A DNA stretch of 64,000 nt from Altererythrobacter sp. KTW20L (GCF_023501975.1 NZ_JAMFLH010000004.1:209170-273169), one strand, 5' to 3'. Shown: positions 1 to 9,345, counted from the first letter of the stretch. The notes: generated by a model from the sequence alone, not told the origin. A program made the numbers and translations.

Positions 1-101
1 GGCGCGACATAGCCGCCCGCCCACGGATCGTCCCCGGCGCGGGCGGCAAAGGCGCGGGCGATATGGGCCGCCGGGGCGTCGAGGCGGTAGAGCATGGTCA
101 T
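1..101 (-). CDS. SRAP/YedK-like protein, N-terminal part only
   Basis: Only about 33 codons lie in the window; the gene runs off the left edge. An ATG at 101 (a second in-frame ATG is at 95) opens a frame starting MTMLYRLDAPAAHIARAF and continuing through DPWAGGYVA. From memory this resembles the start of sphingomonad SRAP (YedK/HMCES-type) proteins, which crosslink abasic sites in single-stranded DNA through Cys2. The family normally begins Met-Cys; here residue 2 is Thr, so this copy would lack the nucleophile, or the family call is wrong. Too short to be sure. Confidence 0.35.
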   Translation of the reverse strand, partial: MTMLYRLDAPAAHIARAFAARAGDDPWAGGYVA

Positions 102-428
102 GTGCCGACGTGATGGCGCGGATGAGATGGGCGGGCAAGCAGCAGCGCCAGGTTGGCCGCGCACCGCCGCAACTGATGTACCCTGGCAGCATGAGGAAAT
201 GGAGTACTAGCGCCAGCCCGGTGCCAAGGCCCAACTCAACGGTATGTCGCCTCGGGCCCACGGTCTAAACCCATGGAACAGTGCTCGGTGCAGGGCTCTG
301 GGCGGGGCTCTGGGCGGGGTTGTGTTCGCAGCAAGGCACTGCCGCCAATCAAGTTGACTGCGCCGGATGGCTCGATAACAAAATCCGCGTCCATTGCTCG
401 ATAGGGGGCTCGGGCAAGGGGGGTATTC
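102..428. other. Intergenic region with a short tandem repeat
   Basis: No convincing gene is seen in these ~330 bases between the leftward edge gene and the rightward lipoprotein gene. A 12-bp unit (GGGCTCTGGGCG) is repeated in tandem at 293-316. The promoter and leader of the next gene must lie here, but no clear -35/-10 pair was recognised. Confidence 0.5.
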
Positions 429-1418
429 ATGCGTTTGATCACTGTGTTGGCGACAATAGCTGCCAGTTCACTCGCTCTCGCCGGTTGTGGTGGAAGTGGT
501 GGCGGTTCCGGCGGCGGGGCGACACCCACGCCTGGCCCGACACCAACTCCGACGCCAACTCCGACGCCAACTCCCACTACCGCTCCGATATTTTCCTATG
601 CCAAGATCAACGCGCTGACGGCGGATCAGAGTTTCGCCACTGCCTGCATCCGCTATGGACGGCTCGCCAGCGGCGCCTTCGCCCTCAATGGCACCGATTT
701 ATTCAACACTGTCGGGCAGGGGAAATACACCGCAGCCAATCAAGGCTGGACGCTGGACGGGGTCAGGACATTTTTGCCCGAGCAAATCACATCCAATTTG
801 CCCCAGTTCACTGCCTATTCCTTCCCCAGCAATCTCAATCCCACCGAAACCTTGCTTCTCACCAATCCCGGATCGGCCACCGCTGATGCTGCTGAATATG
901 GCCGCTTTGGGCACTACAAAGTCCTGCAGGCGAGCAACGAGACCGGCGGCACCTTGTGTGCTTTCGGCATCCCTTCCTTTTCTGCAGATATACCCGCCGC
1001 GCCCGCCGTCACCTACACGATCATCGATGTAGAAGGCTTCACCGCGACTTCGACTTCGCCAACAGATTCGATCGGCATTACCGAAGGTAGCGGCACAATC
1101 ACGCGCAACACGCAGACAGGCGAGGTGTCGTTTTCGCTGTCATTTCAGCTAAACACCTCTGGCAGTCCGGTGATGGTTGGGCCGCTTACCGGCACATCGG
1201 ATTTTGACCAAACGAACAATCGGCTGGGCTATACCTCACAACTGGAAGCAAGCCCCTCTACGGCACTGCCGGGTGTTTTGGAGTATTCCATCAATGGCGG
1301 CTTCTTTGGCCCCGGCGGCATCGAGACGGGCTTTGTGATTTCGGCATTTCTCGACCAGAACAATGACGGCCTTACCGAACGCCACCTCCTGCTCACAGGC
1401 CACGCGCGGCGCAATTAA
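429..1418 (+). CDS. Surface lipoprotein with Pro-Thr linker and TbpB-like FFGP motif
   Basis: A 329-residue predicted lipoprotein. Residues 1-19 form a signal peptide ending in the lipobox LALAGC (lipidated Cys20), followed by a Gly/Ser stretch and a (PT)n linker to about residue 50. The rest is a beta-rich extracytoplasmic domain. Near the C terminus GGFFGPGGIETG resembles the FxGP...E.GG signature of transferrin-binding-protein-B-like barrels in surface lipoproteins; that assignment is by motif only. A good Shine-Dalgarno (AAGGGG) precedes the ATG. Monocistronic; the TPP riboswitch of thiC follows. Ligand unknown. Confidence 0.75.
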   Translation: MRLITVLATIAASSLALAGCGGSGGGSGGGATPTPGPTPTPTPTPTPTPTTAPIFSYAKINALTADQSFATACIRYGRLASGAFALNGTDLFNTVGQGKYTAANQGWTLDGVRTFLPEQITSNLPQFTAYSFPSNLNPTETLLLTNPGSATADAAEYGRFGHYKVLQASNETGGTLCAFGIPSFSADIPAAPAVTYTIIDVEGFTATSTSPTDSIGITEGSGTITRNTQTGEVSFSLSFQLNTSGSPVMVGPLTGTSDFDQTNNRLGYTSQLEASPSTALPGVLEYSINGGFFGPGGIETGFVISAFLDQNNDGLTERHLLLTGHARRN

Positions 1419-1532
1419 CGGCTGCGCGCCTGCCCAAAAGGCAAGGAGCGGGCGCCAGTCAGCGCGGCGCGTCACCTCACCCTTCCACACCGCTTGCCAC
1501 ATCCCCCCCACTCCCCTAACCTCCATCCATCC

Positions 1533-1620
1533 CCGGGGAGCGCGCCTGCGCTGAGAGGGGTGGGCTAGGCTCCACCCGACCCGTTGAACCTGAACCCGTT
1601 AGCACGGGCGGAGGGAGGGC
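1533..1620 (+). promoter_or_regulatory. TPP riboswitch (THI element)
   Basis: The leader carries the conserved thi-box features: GGGGAGCGCGCCTGCGCTGAG (read in parts: a G-rich stem then CTGAGA at 1551-1556) and a downstream GAACCTGAACCCGTTAGCAC segment ending CGGGCGGAGGGAG. These are the pyrimidine- and pyrophosphate-sensor halves of a TPP aptamer. It lies 52 bases before a small membrane-protein gene and upstream of thiC, so thiamine pyrophosphate should repress both. Confidence 0.93.
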
Positions 1621-1671
1621 CGGCGCACATGCCGCAGAACCCTCTCCCGCCTATCGCAGGAGAGCACGCAC

Positions 1672-2070
1672 ATGGCCCAAGAATCCGATATTTCCGCCTG
1701 GATCGCCCTGTTCATGGGGCTCTATGCGCTGGGCGCGGCGATGGGCGAATTGCGCAGTCCGGGAAGCTGGGCCGTCATGCTCGACAACTTCGAGAAGGGC
1801 GAGGGGCTGCGCTTCCTGACCGGCATCGTGGTGCTGGCGCTGGGGGCCGCGATCTACCTCGTCAACCCATACAATTCCGCCGACTGGCTGAGCGTGGTGG
1901 TCACCCTGATCGGCGCGGGCATGGTGCTGGAAGGCGTGGTGATCCTGGCCTGGGGCCGCCCGTTCTTGCACTTTGCATCGCTGTTGCTGGGCGCGGTCAA
2001 CCGCGTGTGGGCGTTGCTGGCCTTCGGCATCGGGCTGGTGCTGATCTGCGTCGCCCTGCTGCGTTTCTGA
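1672..2070 (+). CDS. Four-helix membrane protein in the TPP-riboswitch/thiC operon
   Basis: A 132-residue, strongly hydrophobic protein with four likely transmembrane segments (approx. residues 10-27, 45-64, 70-90 and 105-130). ATG at 1672 follows the Shine-Dalgarno GCAGGAGAG. No family recognised. It is the first gene after the TPP riboswitch and is separated from thiC by 30 bases, so the two are presumably one transcript. Position suggests a role in thiamine or precursor uptake or membrane handling; that is inference from context only. Confidence 0.8.
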   Translation: MAQESDISAWIALFMGLYALGAAMGELRSPGSWAVMLDNFEKGEGLRFLTGIVVLALGAAIYLVNPYNSADWLSVVVTLIGAGMVLEGVVILAWGRPFLHFASLLLGAVNRVWALLAFGIGLVLICVALLRF

Positions 2071-2073
2071 TAA

Positions 2074-3960
<1,887 letters not shown>

Positions 3961-3974
3961 GCGTGCGCCGCACC

Positions 3975-4469
3975 ATGAAGCTGACCATGGCCGCGCTCGC
4001 CCTGGTGGGTTCGGCGGGGCTGCACGCCCAGTCGGCACCCAGGGCCGCGACCTTCGATCCCGCCGCCTTCTTCACCGGCCGCACGGTGAGCCAGGGCACG
4101 CTGTCGCAGATCTTTTCGTCCACCAAGGAGACCAATGTCACCACCTTCGGCACCCTGCGTGCCCCCGGCGACATGGAACTGGACCAGCAGGTGACGATCG
4201 GCAACGAACCCACCCGCCAGCGCACCTGGCGCCTGCGCGAGACTGCGCCGGGCCGCTTTGCGGGTACGATTACCGATGCCGGGCCGGTCAGCGGCTCGGT
4301 ATCGGGCAATGCCCTGACGCTGACCTATACGCTGGATAACAACCTCAACGTCCACCAGGTCGTGACGGTGAACCCCGGCGGGCAGAGCGCGGAGAACGTC
4401 ATGCGCATCCGCCGTTTCGGCATCACCGTGGCCCGCCTGACCGAGACCATCCGGCGCGAGCGAAGCTGA
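3975..4469 (+). CDS. DUF3833-like secreted protein
   Basis: About 164 residues with a cleavable signal peptide (MKLTMAALALVGSAGLHAQS). The body begins FDPAAFFTGRTVSQGTL and has RTWRLRETAPGRFAGTI, GNALTLTYTL and FGITVARLTETI, the pattern of DUF3833 proteins (FFxGxxxxxG ... R.W.l ... kfG..v). ATG at 3975 is preferred because it gives the signal peptide; an in-frame TTG at 3957 overlaps the thiC stop. It follows thiC directly, probably co-transcribed. Function unknown; likely periplasmic or outer-membrane associated. Confidence 0.7.
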   Translation: MKLTMAALALVGSAGLHAQSAPRAATFDPAAFFTGRTVSQGTLSQIFSSTKETNVTTFGTLRAPGDMELDQQVTIGNEPTRQRTWRLRETAPGRFAGTITDAGPVSGSVSGNALTLTYTLDNNLNVHQVVTVNPGGQSAENVMRIRRFGITVARLTETIRRERS

Positions 4470-4500
4470 CCCAACCCTGAACCTTTGGACAGGTCGCCAC

Positions 4501-4526
4501 GGAACCCTTCGTGCTGCATCTGCGTT
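4501..4526 (+). promoter_or_regulatory. EcfG-type general stress promoter
   Basis: GGAAC at 4501-4505, a 17-base spacer, then CGTT at 4523-4526. This matches the alphaproteobacterial EcfG consensus GGAAC-N16/17-CGTT. It lies 50 bases before the start codon of the fasciclin lipoprotein gene, which should therefore be in the PhyR-NepR-EcfG regulon. Confidence 0.85.
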
Positions 4527-4576
4527 GTGGACGGGAATCTCCCCCCTTAACGACACCTGTCCCGGAAGGATCACTC

Positions 4577-5149
4577 ATGACCAAACGCTTTATGCTCCCC
4601 CTGCTGCTCGGCACCGCGCTGACCCTCTCGGCCTGCGGCAACGACGCGGCCGAAGACACCACCATGGATGACGGCATGGCCGACACCATGACGATGGAAG
4701 AAGGCAACACCATCGTTGATGTCGCCAGCGGCAACCCCGATTTCTCCACCCTGGTCGCCGCCGTGCAGGCCGCCGGACTGGTCGAAACGCTGAACGGTGA
4801 TGGCCCCTACACCGTGTTCGCCCCCACCAACGCGGCGTTCGACAAGCTGCCCGATGGCACGGTCGAGACCCTCACCACCACCGAGACCCAGCAGCTGTCC
4901 TCGATCCTCACCTATCACGTGGTGAGCGGCGAAGTGATGGCCGCAGACCTGATCGCCGCCATCCAGGGCGCGGGCGATGAAGGCTATGCCATCACCACGG
5001 TGAACGGCGCGACGCTGACTGCCATGATGGCCGAAGGCGGCGTGCAGCTGACCGACGCTGCAGGCAACACCGCCATGGTGACCATGACCGACGTGGACGC
5101 CTCCAACGGCGTGGTCCACGTGATCGACACGGTGCTGATGCCGGAATGA
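4577..5149 (+). CDS. Fasciclin (FAS1) domain lipoprotein
   Basis: A 190-residue lipoprotein: signal peptide with lipobox LTLSAC, an acidic Met/Thr/Asp-rich linker (about residues 22-45) and one FAS1 domain (VDVASGNPDFSTLVAAVQAA ... GPYTVFAPTNAAFDKLP ... ILTYHVVSGEV ... VVHVIDTVLMPE). FAS1 proteins mediate surface adhesion in many bacteria. The ATG at 4577 follows GGAAGGA. Transcription should start from the EcfG promoter at 4501-4526 and end at the terminator at 5193-5223, making it a single stress-induced gene. Confidence 0.92.
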   Translation: MTKRFMLPLLLGTALTLSACGNDAAEDTTMDDGMADTMTMEEGNTIVDVASGNPDFSTLVAAVQAAGLVETLNGDGPYTVFAPTNAAFDKLPDGTVETLTTTETQQLSSILTYHVVSGEVMAADLIAAIQGAGDEGYAITTVNGATLTAMMAEGGVQLTDAAGNTAMVTMTDVDASNGVVHVIDTVLMPE

Positions 5150-5192
5150 TTTCTATCGCATAGCGCGGCGTAAAGCGGCGTGAGCCAAGAGA

Positions 5193-5223
5193 GGGCGGGT
5201 CCGTGGAGGGCCTGCCCTTTTTT
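5193..5223 (+). terminator. Rho-independent terminator of the fasciclin gene
   Basis: A 10-bp stem (GGGCGGGTCC / GGGCCTGCCC, two G-U pairs) with loop GTGGA is followed by TTTTTT. It closes the stress-regulated gene and marks the left boundary of the AT-rich segment that begins just beyond. Confidence 0.9.
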
Positions 5224-5399
5224 GTTGGAGGGAACCCTGACTGATATTTCCATTCTCATTGCCAGGAAGGTCTGCCGCAAAGATGGGCACCTTGCTTCCG
5301 ACACCTATACCAATCCACCAACTTCCAACAAAATCTCTGGACATATCCAGAGCTGTTTGCCCATTATCTCGCGCAAATCAAATTTGAAGTGAGGATCGA

Positions 5400-6839
5400 A
5401 TGAGCCAACCTCGGGATTTTTTCAAGGAGATATCTAGTTGGCCTATTGAAGCGCTCGACGAAGATATTGCACGGTACTTTTACCACTTTGAGGACGTATC
5501 TTTGATTGAGGGCGGTAAAAGAAACGTAGTAATTGGAAGGAAGGGAACAGGAAAGACAGCCATTGCGGAATACATAAGGAATAAAAGTAAAAATATTGGC
5601 GTCGCAAAACTTCTTTCATTTAAGAATTTTCCATTCAACCAGCTTTATAGCCTTGACGACAATTCTTACACTTCGCCAAATCAGTATATTTCTGTTTGGG
5701 AATATGTTATTTATTGCACGATATGCTGCATGATGATCGAAGATAATACAGTTGATGAACTTAGGAGGAGGCAGCTTAGGGGCTTTTTTGATATTGATAT
5801 CGAGAATGCATTGTCGAACTCAATACAGAAGATCAGCGATCGTTCATTTAGTTTAAATATATTGGGCCTCGGCGGTGGAGTTGGTGGAGCTAAAGACAAA
5901 AATGCATTTCTTGAAATTTCTCAAAGAAATGAAATATTAAAAAAGTATATATCACAGAATATTTCGAAAAGATCATATTACATTTTATTTGATGCACTCG
6001 ATGAGGATTATAAGGGAGTCCTTCGTCCGGATAGAAAGGAAAAATATTTCGATCTTTTGATAGGATTGCTTAAAGCGGTTCAGAACGTTAGGCGCTCATT
6101 GGGTGAAACGCATAACGTGGTTCCGCTAGTCTTCCTGAGAGATGATATATTTGATTTGTGCAGGGATCCTGACAAGAACAAATGGCTAGATCGGGCGATA
6201 GTTTTAGACTGGAATTTGAGCTCAATAAAGAAGCTCGTTGCCTATAGGTTAACTCGGGCATTGGATGCTAATGCAAGTCCGCAAGATTTCGAAAAAATTT
6301 GGGGGAAATATTTTTCCGATGCTGTGAGGCATGACCGAAGGCATCGAAAGACGGAGGACGCATTTACTTATGTTCGACGTTTTACTTACGGTAGACCTAG
6401 GGATTTTGTGAGTTATATCCGTGAATGCGCAAAATTAGCTCTAAATGATGGTGTCGATTTTGTTTCGGGGGCAATGATTAAGCGCGCGAACGAGGGTCAC
6501 TCGGAGTACTTGAGAGGAGAAATCATCGACGAGACATATTCTATTTTGGAAAATATCCAAGAAATACTAGATATGCTTGCGGAGCACAGAAAATACATAT
6601 TTTCACAAGATGAATTTAGAAAGCTGTATGATGCAGAGTTTAAAAATGACGTTTCTGATAGCTATAAACTCGGCGCGAACGAGGTATTGAAGCTATTATA
6701 TCATTTTAATGTCATAGGAAACGTTGTTAGAGGTTCGAATCATCAAGTCTTTTCTTATTCCTCTAATAATAAAAAACTGAACCCGAGGGAAAACATTTGT
6801 ATTCACGTTGGCCTTTTGAAGGCCCTTGATATCCGGTGA
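5400..6839 (+). CDS. P-loop ATPase, Sll1717-like (STAND/KAP type), foreign composition
   Basis: A 479-residue ATPase. Walker A is GRKGTGKT (residues 46-53); a Walker-B-like ILFDALDE is at about 195-202, followed by a sensor-like VVPLVFLRDDIFDL near 235-250. The C-terminal ~80 residues (LLYHFNVIGNVV...) look like a winged-helix. The arrangement resembles the Sll1717 family of P-loop ATPases. Base composition and codon use are markedly AT-rich against GC-rich neighbours, and the gene stands alone between a terminator and a housekeeping-type gene, so recent horizontal gain is likely. Some STAND-type ATPases act in phage defence; for this one that is only inference. Confidence 0.82.
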   Translation: MSQPRDFFKEISSWPIEALDEDIARYFYHFEDVSLIEGGKRNVVIGRKGTGKTAIAEYIRNKSKNIGVAKLLSFKNFPFNQLYSLDDNSYTSPNQYISVWEYVIYCTICCMMIEDNTVDELRRRQLRGFFDIDIENALSNSIQKISDRSFSLNILGLGGGVGGAKDKNAFLEISQRNEILKKYISQNISKRSYYILFDALDEDYKGVLRPDRKEKYFDLLIGLLKAVQNVRRSLGETHNVVPLVFLRDDIFDLCRDPDKNKWLDRAIVLDWNLSSIKKLVAYRLTRALDANASPQDFEKIWGKYFSDAVRHDRRHRKTEDAFTYVRRFTYGRPRDFVSYIRECAKLALNDGVDFVSGAMIKRANEGHSEYLRGEIIDETYSILENIQEILDMLAEHRKYIFSQDEFRKLYDAEFKNDVSDSYKLGANEVLKLLYHFNVIGNVVRGSNHQVFSYSSNNKKLNPRENICIHVGLLKALDIR

Positions 6840-6952
6840 ATGACAAATTGACGTGCCAAGTTCCCAGATGGTTTGTGTGGTTAATGTTCCCAGTCTCTGA
6901 GAGTTTCTAAAACCCTTTCCTACACCCCCCAAACCATGCTCGGCTCCCGCGC

Positions 6953-7504
6953 ATGACCCAGCAAAACCTCCCCACCGCCGCCGCGCCCGCTCCCGCACTG
7001 TCAGCATCTGGCGCCAGCCCCAACACCAGCCTCGCCCGCGTGCAGAACCCGCGCGAGTGGACGCAGGCCAAGCAGGCGGAGTTCCTGCGGCAGCTTGCCG
7101 CCACGCACTGCGTCAGCACGGCAGCGCGGTCTGTCGGGATGGCGCGGCAATCGGCCTATCGCTTGCGCAACCGGTTGAAGGGCCAGCCGTTCGACATTGC
7201 CTGGGCCTGCGCATTCCGCCGCCAGTTCGATGCCCTGGCCGAGGCCGCGCTCGACCGGGCGATGAACGGGGTGGAGGTGCCGCATTACTACCGGGGCGAG
7301 CTGGTCGGCACGCACCGGGTGTTCAACGAAACGCTGACCCTGGGCCTGCTCGCCCGCCACCACCGCCTCACCCCCATCCCGCCCGATCGCCACGCCGAAC
7401 AATACGACTTCGCGCCCGATGATTTCGAGGCGCTGGTGGAGCGGGTGGCTGGCGGCGACGAGCTGTGGGCGGATGATGTGGGGGATTGTGAGGAGGGGGA
7501 GTGA
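6953..7504 (+). CDS. Helix-turn-helix protein, function unknown
   Basis: A 183-residue protein. After a low-complexity Ala/Pro N terminus, residues ~32-75 contain a helix-turn-helix-like segment (WTQAKQAEFLRQLA ... SVGMARQSAYRLRNRLKG) like those of terminase small subunits and Fis/LysR-type domains. The remainder (FDALAEAALDRAMNG ... YYRGELVGTHRVFNETLTLGL) is conserved in related sphingomonad proteins as I remember them, without assigned function. The acidic tail ends in Glu-rich residues. Possible DNA-binding protein; alternatives include a degenerate phage packaging subunit. Confidence 0.6.
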   Translation: MTQQNLPTAAAPAPALSASGASPNTSLARVQNPREWTQAKQAEFLRQLAATHCVSTAARSVGMARQSAYRLRNRLKGQPFDIAWACAFRRQFDALAEAALDRAMNGVEVPHYYRGELVGTHRVFNETLTLGLLARHHRLTPIPPDRHAEQYDFAPDDFEALVERVAGGDELWADDVGDCEEGE

Positions 7505-7562
7505 GGCTCGAGACACAGACTGCCCGCCCCCCGGAGGGGAGTTTCCAGCGCCTTCCTTCCTG

Positions 7563-7594
7563 CTCCCCTCCCTGTGGGAGGGGTTGGGGGCGGG
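7563..7594 (+). repeat. REP-like palindromic repeat
   Basis: CTCCCCTCCCTGTGGGAGGG followed by GTTGGGGGCGGG: a short palindrome with a G-rich tail. Similar units occur at 46322-46344, 46410-46447 and 51322-51357 in this window, always outside or at the edge of genes. Typical of REP/REPIN-type extragenic repeats. Confidence 0.75.
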
Positions 7595-7610
7595 CAGGGA
7601 TGGGTCCGCG

Positions 7611-7729
7611 CTTCTCCCGGGGGGGGTGTCACTTTGTCCACCCGCCCGAAACCCGGCGCAAACCCGCACAAATCCGCCATTTCCAGCGCGCGACAAAGGT
7701 GACACCCTGTCACTTCTGTCACCTTTGCC
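7611..7729 (+). repeat. ~115-bp interspersed repeat with TGTCAC palindromes (copy 1)
   Basis: The element begins CTTCTCCCGGG, then GGTGTCACTTTGTCC, a variable ~45-base core, and ends in the palindrome CAAAGGTGACA-N12-TGTCACCTTTG (7694-7727). A second copy with the same order of blocks but a different core lies in the opposite orientation at 44690-44800. It carries no ORF. The terminal palindrome could also form a hairpin downstream of the HTH gene. Confidence 0.75.
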
Positions 7730-7780
7730 GCTTTATCCCGCTGGCCGCCTGATCTATGATCGCCAGCGGAGGGGAGACGG

Positions 7781-7806
7781 GGAACCCCGGTGCAGCCTGT
7801 CCGGTT
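7781..7806 (+). promoter_or_regulatory. EcfG-type general stress promoter of hpf
   Basis: GGAAC (7781-7785), 17-base spacer, GGTT (7803-7806), 38 bases upstream of the hpf start codon. Fits the EcfG consensus and agrees with known stress induction of ribosome hibernation factors. Confidence 0.8.
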
Positions 7807-7843
7807 GACCGGGTATCACCGCCAACCACAAAACGGAGCAATC

Positions 7844-8185
7844 ATGGATATCCAGTTCAACACCGACAGCAGCATCATGGGCACCGAGAACGTGGCCGAA
7901 CGGGTGGAAGCGCATCTGCGCGATCGCCTCTCGCGCTTTGCCGAGCGGCTCACCCGGCTGGAGGTGCACCTGACCGATACCAATGGCGCCAAGGGCGGGG
8001 CCGACGATGTGCGCTGCATGATCGAGGCGCGGCCGCGCGGGGGCGATCCGCTGTCGGTCACGGCCAATTCCGCCACTGTCGATGCCGCCGCGCGCGATGC
8101 GGCGAACAAGCTGGTCACCGTGCTGGACCGCCAGTTCGGCAAGGCGGGGCGTCACCCGGCTCCACAAGAACCGGTCATCGATTGA
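7844..8185 (+). CDS. hpf: Ribosome hibernation promoting factor (HPF/RaiA family)
   Basis: A 113-residue protein starting MDIQFNTDSSIMGTENVAER, with the beta-alpha-beta-beta-beta-alpha layout of HPF/YfiA (LTRLEVHLTDTNGAKGG ... CMIEARPRGGDPLSVTANS ... DAARDAANKLVTVLDRQFGK). These factors bind the 30S decoding region and inactivate ribosomes in stationary phase. It is the short form and lacks the C-terminal dimerisation domain of long HPF. ATG at 7844 follows AACGGAGC. Driven by an EcfG promoter; its TGA overlaps the next ATG by one base. Confidence 0.92.
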   Translation: MDIQFNTDSSIMGTENVAERVEAHLRDRLSRFAERLTRLEVHLTDTNGAKGGADDVRCMIEARPRGGDPLSVTANSATVDAAARDAANKLVTVLDRQFGKAGRHPAPQEPVID

Positions 8186-8382
8186 TGGCCGACCTTTACC
8201 TGAAAGCGCTGGAGGCCGAGCGCAAGCAGCTGTGGGCCACCTGCCGGCTGAAGGGCCTGCCCAAAGGCACCCCCGAACGAATGCGGATCGACGAGCTCGA
8301 CCGCCTGCTGGCCGAGCACAAGGCGAAGGCCGATGCGAAGCTGGGGGCCAAGGTGGCGGGCAAGGCAGGGACGCAGGCTTGA
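8185..8382 (+). CDS. Small basic protein of unknown function
   Basis: A 65-residue protein (MADLYLKALEAERKQLWATC ...) rich in Lys, Arg and Ala, helical throughout. Its ATG overlaps the hpf stop (TGATG), implying translational coupling and shared stress induction. No domain recognised; it may accompany ribosome hibernation, which is inference from the overlap. Confidence 0.7.
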   Translation: MADLYLKALEAERKQLWATCRLKGLPKGTPERMRIDELDRLLAEHKAKADAKLGAKVAGKAGTQA

Positions 8383-8392
8383 GCGTGGGGGC

Positions 8393-8524
8393 CTAGCGGT
8401 TCTTCATGTTCTCGAGGCCCTTCACGCCGCCGGGAGCAAGCGGGGCGAGCGCGGCGTTGGTCTTGGGCTTTTCCGCCTTGGGTTTGCGGATTTCCTTGTT
8501 CGACTTCTTCTGACCCTTGGCCAT
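8393..8524 (-). CDS. 43-residue Lys-rich small protein
   Basis: An intact short gene (ATG at 8524, stop at 8393) encoding MAKGQKKSNKEIRKPKAEKP and ending GGVKGLENMKNR. Very basic N-terminal half. I recall similar short proteins annotated as hypothetical across Alphaproteobacteria. No function known. It converges on the hpf pair. Confidence 0.7.
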   Translation of the reverse strand: MAKGQKKSNKEIRKPKAEKPKTNAALAPLAPGGVKGLENMKNR

Positions 8525-8560
8525 GGTGGTTCCGATCGCGGGCGGGATGCCCGGGGCAGG

Positions 8561-9025
8561 CTATAGGCCGCTGCGGGCCAGCTTGACCAGCACGGTGTCG
8601 AGTTGCTGCAGGAAGCGCGACCGGTCGGCCTTGCTGAAAGGGGCAGGGCCTCCGGTGATGCCGTCGGCCCCGGCCCGCAGGTCGGCCATGATGGCGCGGG
8701 TGGCAATGGCCCCGCCGATGGAGCCTTGGGTGAACGGCTTGCCGTTGTTGCCGATCACGGTCGCCCCCGCCTTCAGGCAGCGGTCGGCCAGCAGGATGTC
8801 GGCGGTGATGACCACGATTGCGGGGCTGGCGTGGTCGGCGATCCAGTCATCCGCCGCGTCAAACCCGCCGTCCACCACGACGCGGGTGATGGAGGGGCTA
8901 TCGGGAATGCGGAAGGGTGAATTGCTGACGACCTTGACCGGCACCTTGTGGCGCAGGGCCACGCGGTAGATCTCCTCCTTCACCGGGCAGGCATCGGCAT
9001 CGACGAGGATGGTGAGGCTGGTGAT
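8561..9025 (-). CDS. YaiI/YqxD family protein (DUF188), probable ATC start
   Basis: A 154-residue protein of the YaiI/YqxD family, predicted PIN-like nuclease fold: ILVDADACPVKEEIYRVALR, VVDGGFDAADDWIADHA, IVVITADILLADRCLKAGA, TGGPAPFSKADRSRFLQQLD. The conserved start (…TILVDADACPVK) has no in-frame ATG, GTG or TTG upstream before the stop-bearing region. An ATC at 9025 sits 8-9 bases downstream of AGAGG and would give M-TSLTILVDADA, matching family length (E. coli YaiI is about 152 aa). The next in-frame ATG (at 8983) would cut off the catalytic DADAC segment. Confidence 0.85.
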   Translation of the reverse strand: MTSLTILVDADACPVKEEIYRVALRHKVPVKVVSNSPFRIPDSPSITRVVVDGGFDAADDWIADHASPAIVVITADILLADRCLKAGATVIGNNGKPFTQGSIGGAIATRAIMADLRAGADGITGGPAPFSKADRSRFLQQLDTVLVKLARSGL

Positions 9026-9030
9026 AGGCG

Positions 9031-9345
9031 CTACCTCTTGCGGACGAATTCGGCGCGCAGGACCAGGCCCTTGATCCCGGGATAGCGGCAGTCGATCTCC
9101 TGCGGATCGCCGGTCAGGCGGATGGAGGGGATCACGGTGCCCTGCTTCAGCGTCTGCCCCGCGCCCTTGACGTCGAGGTTCTTGATGAGGGTGACGGCAT
9201 CGCCATCCGCCAGCAGGTTGCCCACCGCATCGCGCACCTCGACCACGTTCTCGGCTTCACGCGCCAGTTCGTTGCGGGCGGCGAGTTCGGAGGCAGGCAG
9301 CCACTCGCCGCTGTCCTCGTCATAGACATAGTCTTCGTCGCTCAT
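9031..9345 (-). CDS. PhnA/YjdM-like protein lacking the zinc ribbon
   Basis: A 104-residue protein whose C-terminal ~65 residues match the PhnA/YjdM domain (VRDAVGNLLADGDAVTLIKN, LKQGTVIPSIRLT, IKGLVLRAEFVRKR). The N-terminal zinc-ribbon of E. coli YjdM is replaced by an acidic stretch (MSDEDYVYDEDSGEW). PhnA family members were once linked to phosphonate use but their role is unsettled. It lies 5 bases upstream of the yaiI homologue, likely one transcript. Confidence 0.8.
   Translation of the reverse strand: MSDEDYVYDEDSGEWLPASELAARNELAREAENVVEVRDAVGNLLADGDAVTLIKNLDVKGAGQTLKQGTVIPSIRLTGDPQEIDCRYPGIKGLVLRAEFVRKR

Noticed and set aside
5231..5262. EcfG promoter (GGAAC) before the ATPase gene
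   Set aside because: GGAAC is present but no CGTT or GGTT follows at 16-17 bases.
7563..7729. CRISPR-like repeats
   Set aside because: The repeats are palindromic and not regularly spaced with unique spacers; no cas gene anywhere in the window.
8983..8985. ATG start for the yaiI homologue
   Set aside because: It would delete the conserved VDADACP segment of the family and has no ribosome-binding site.
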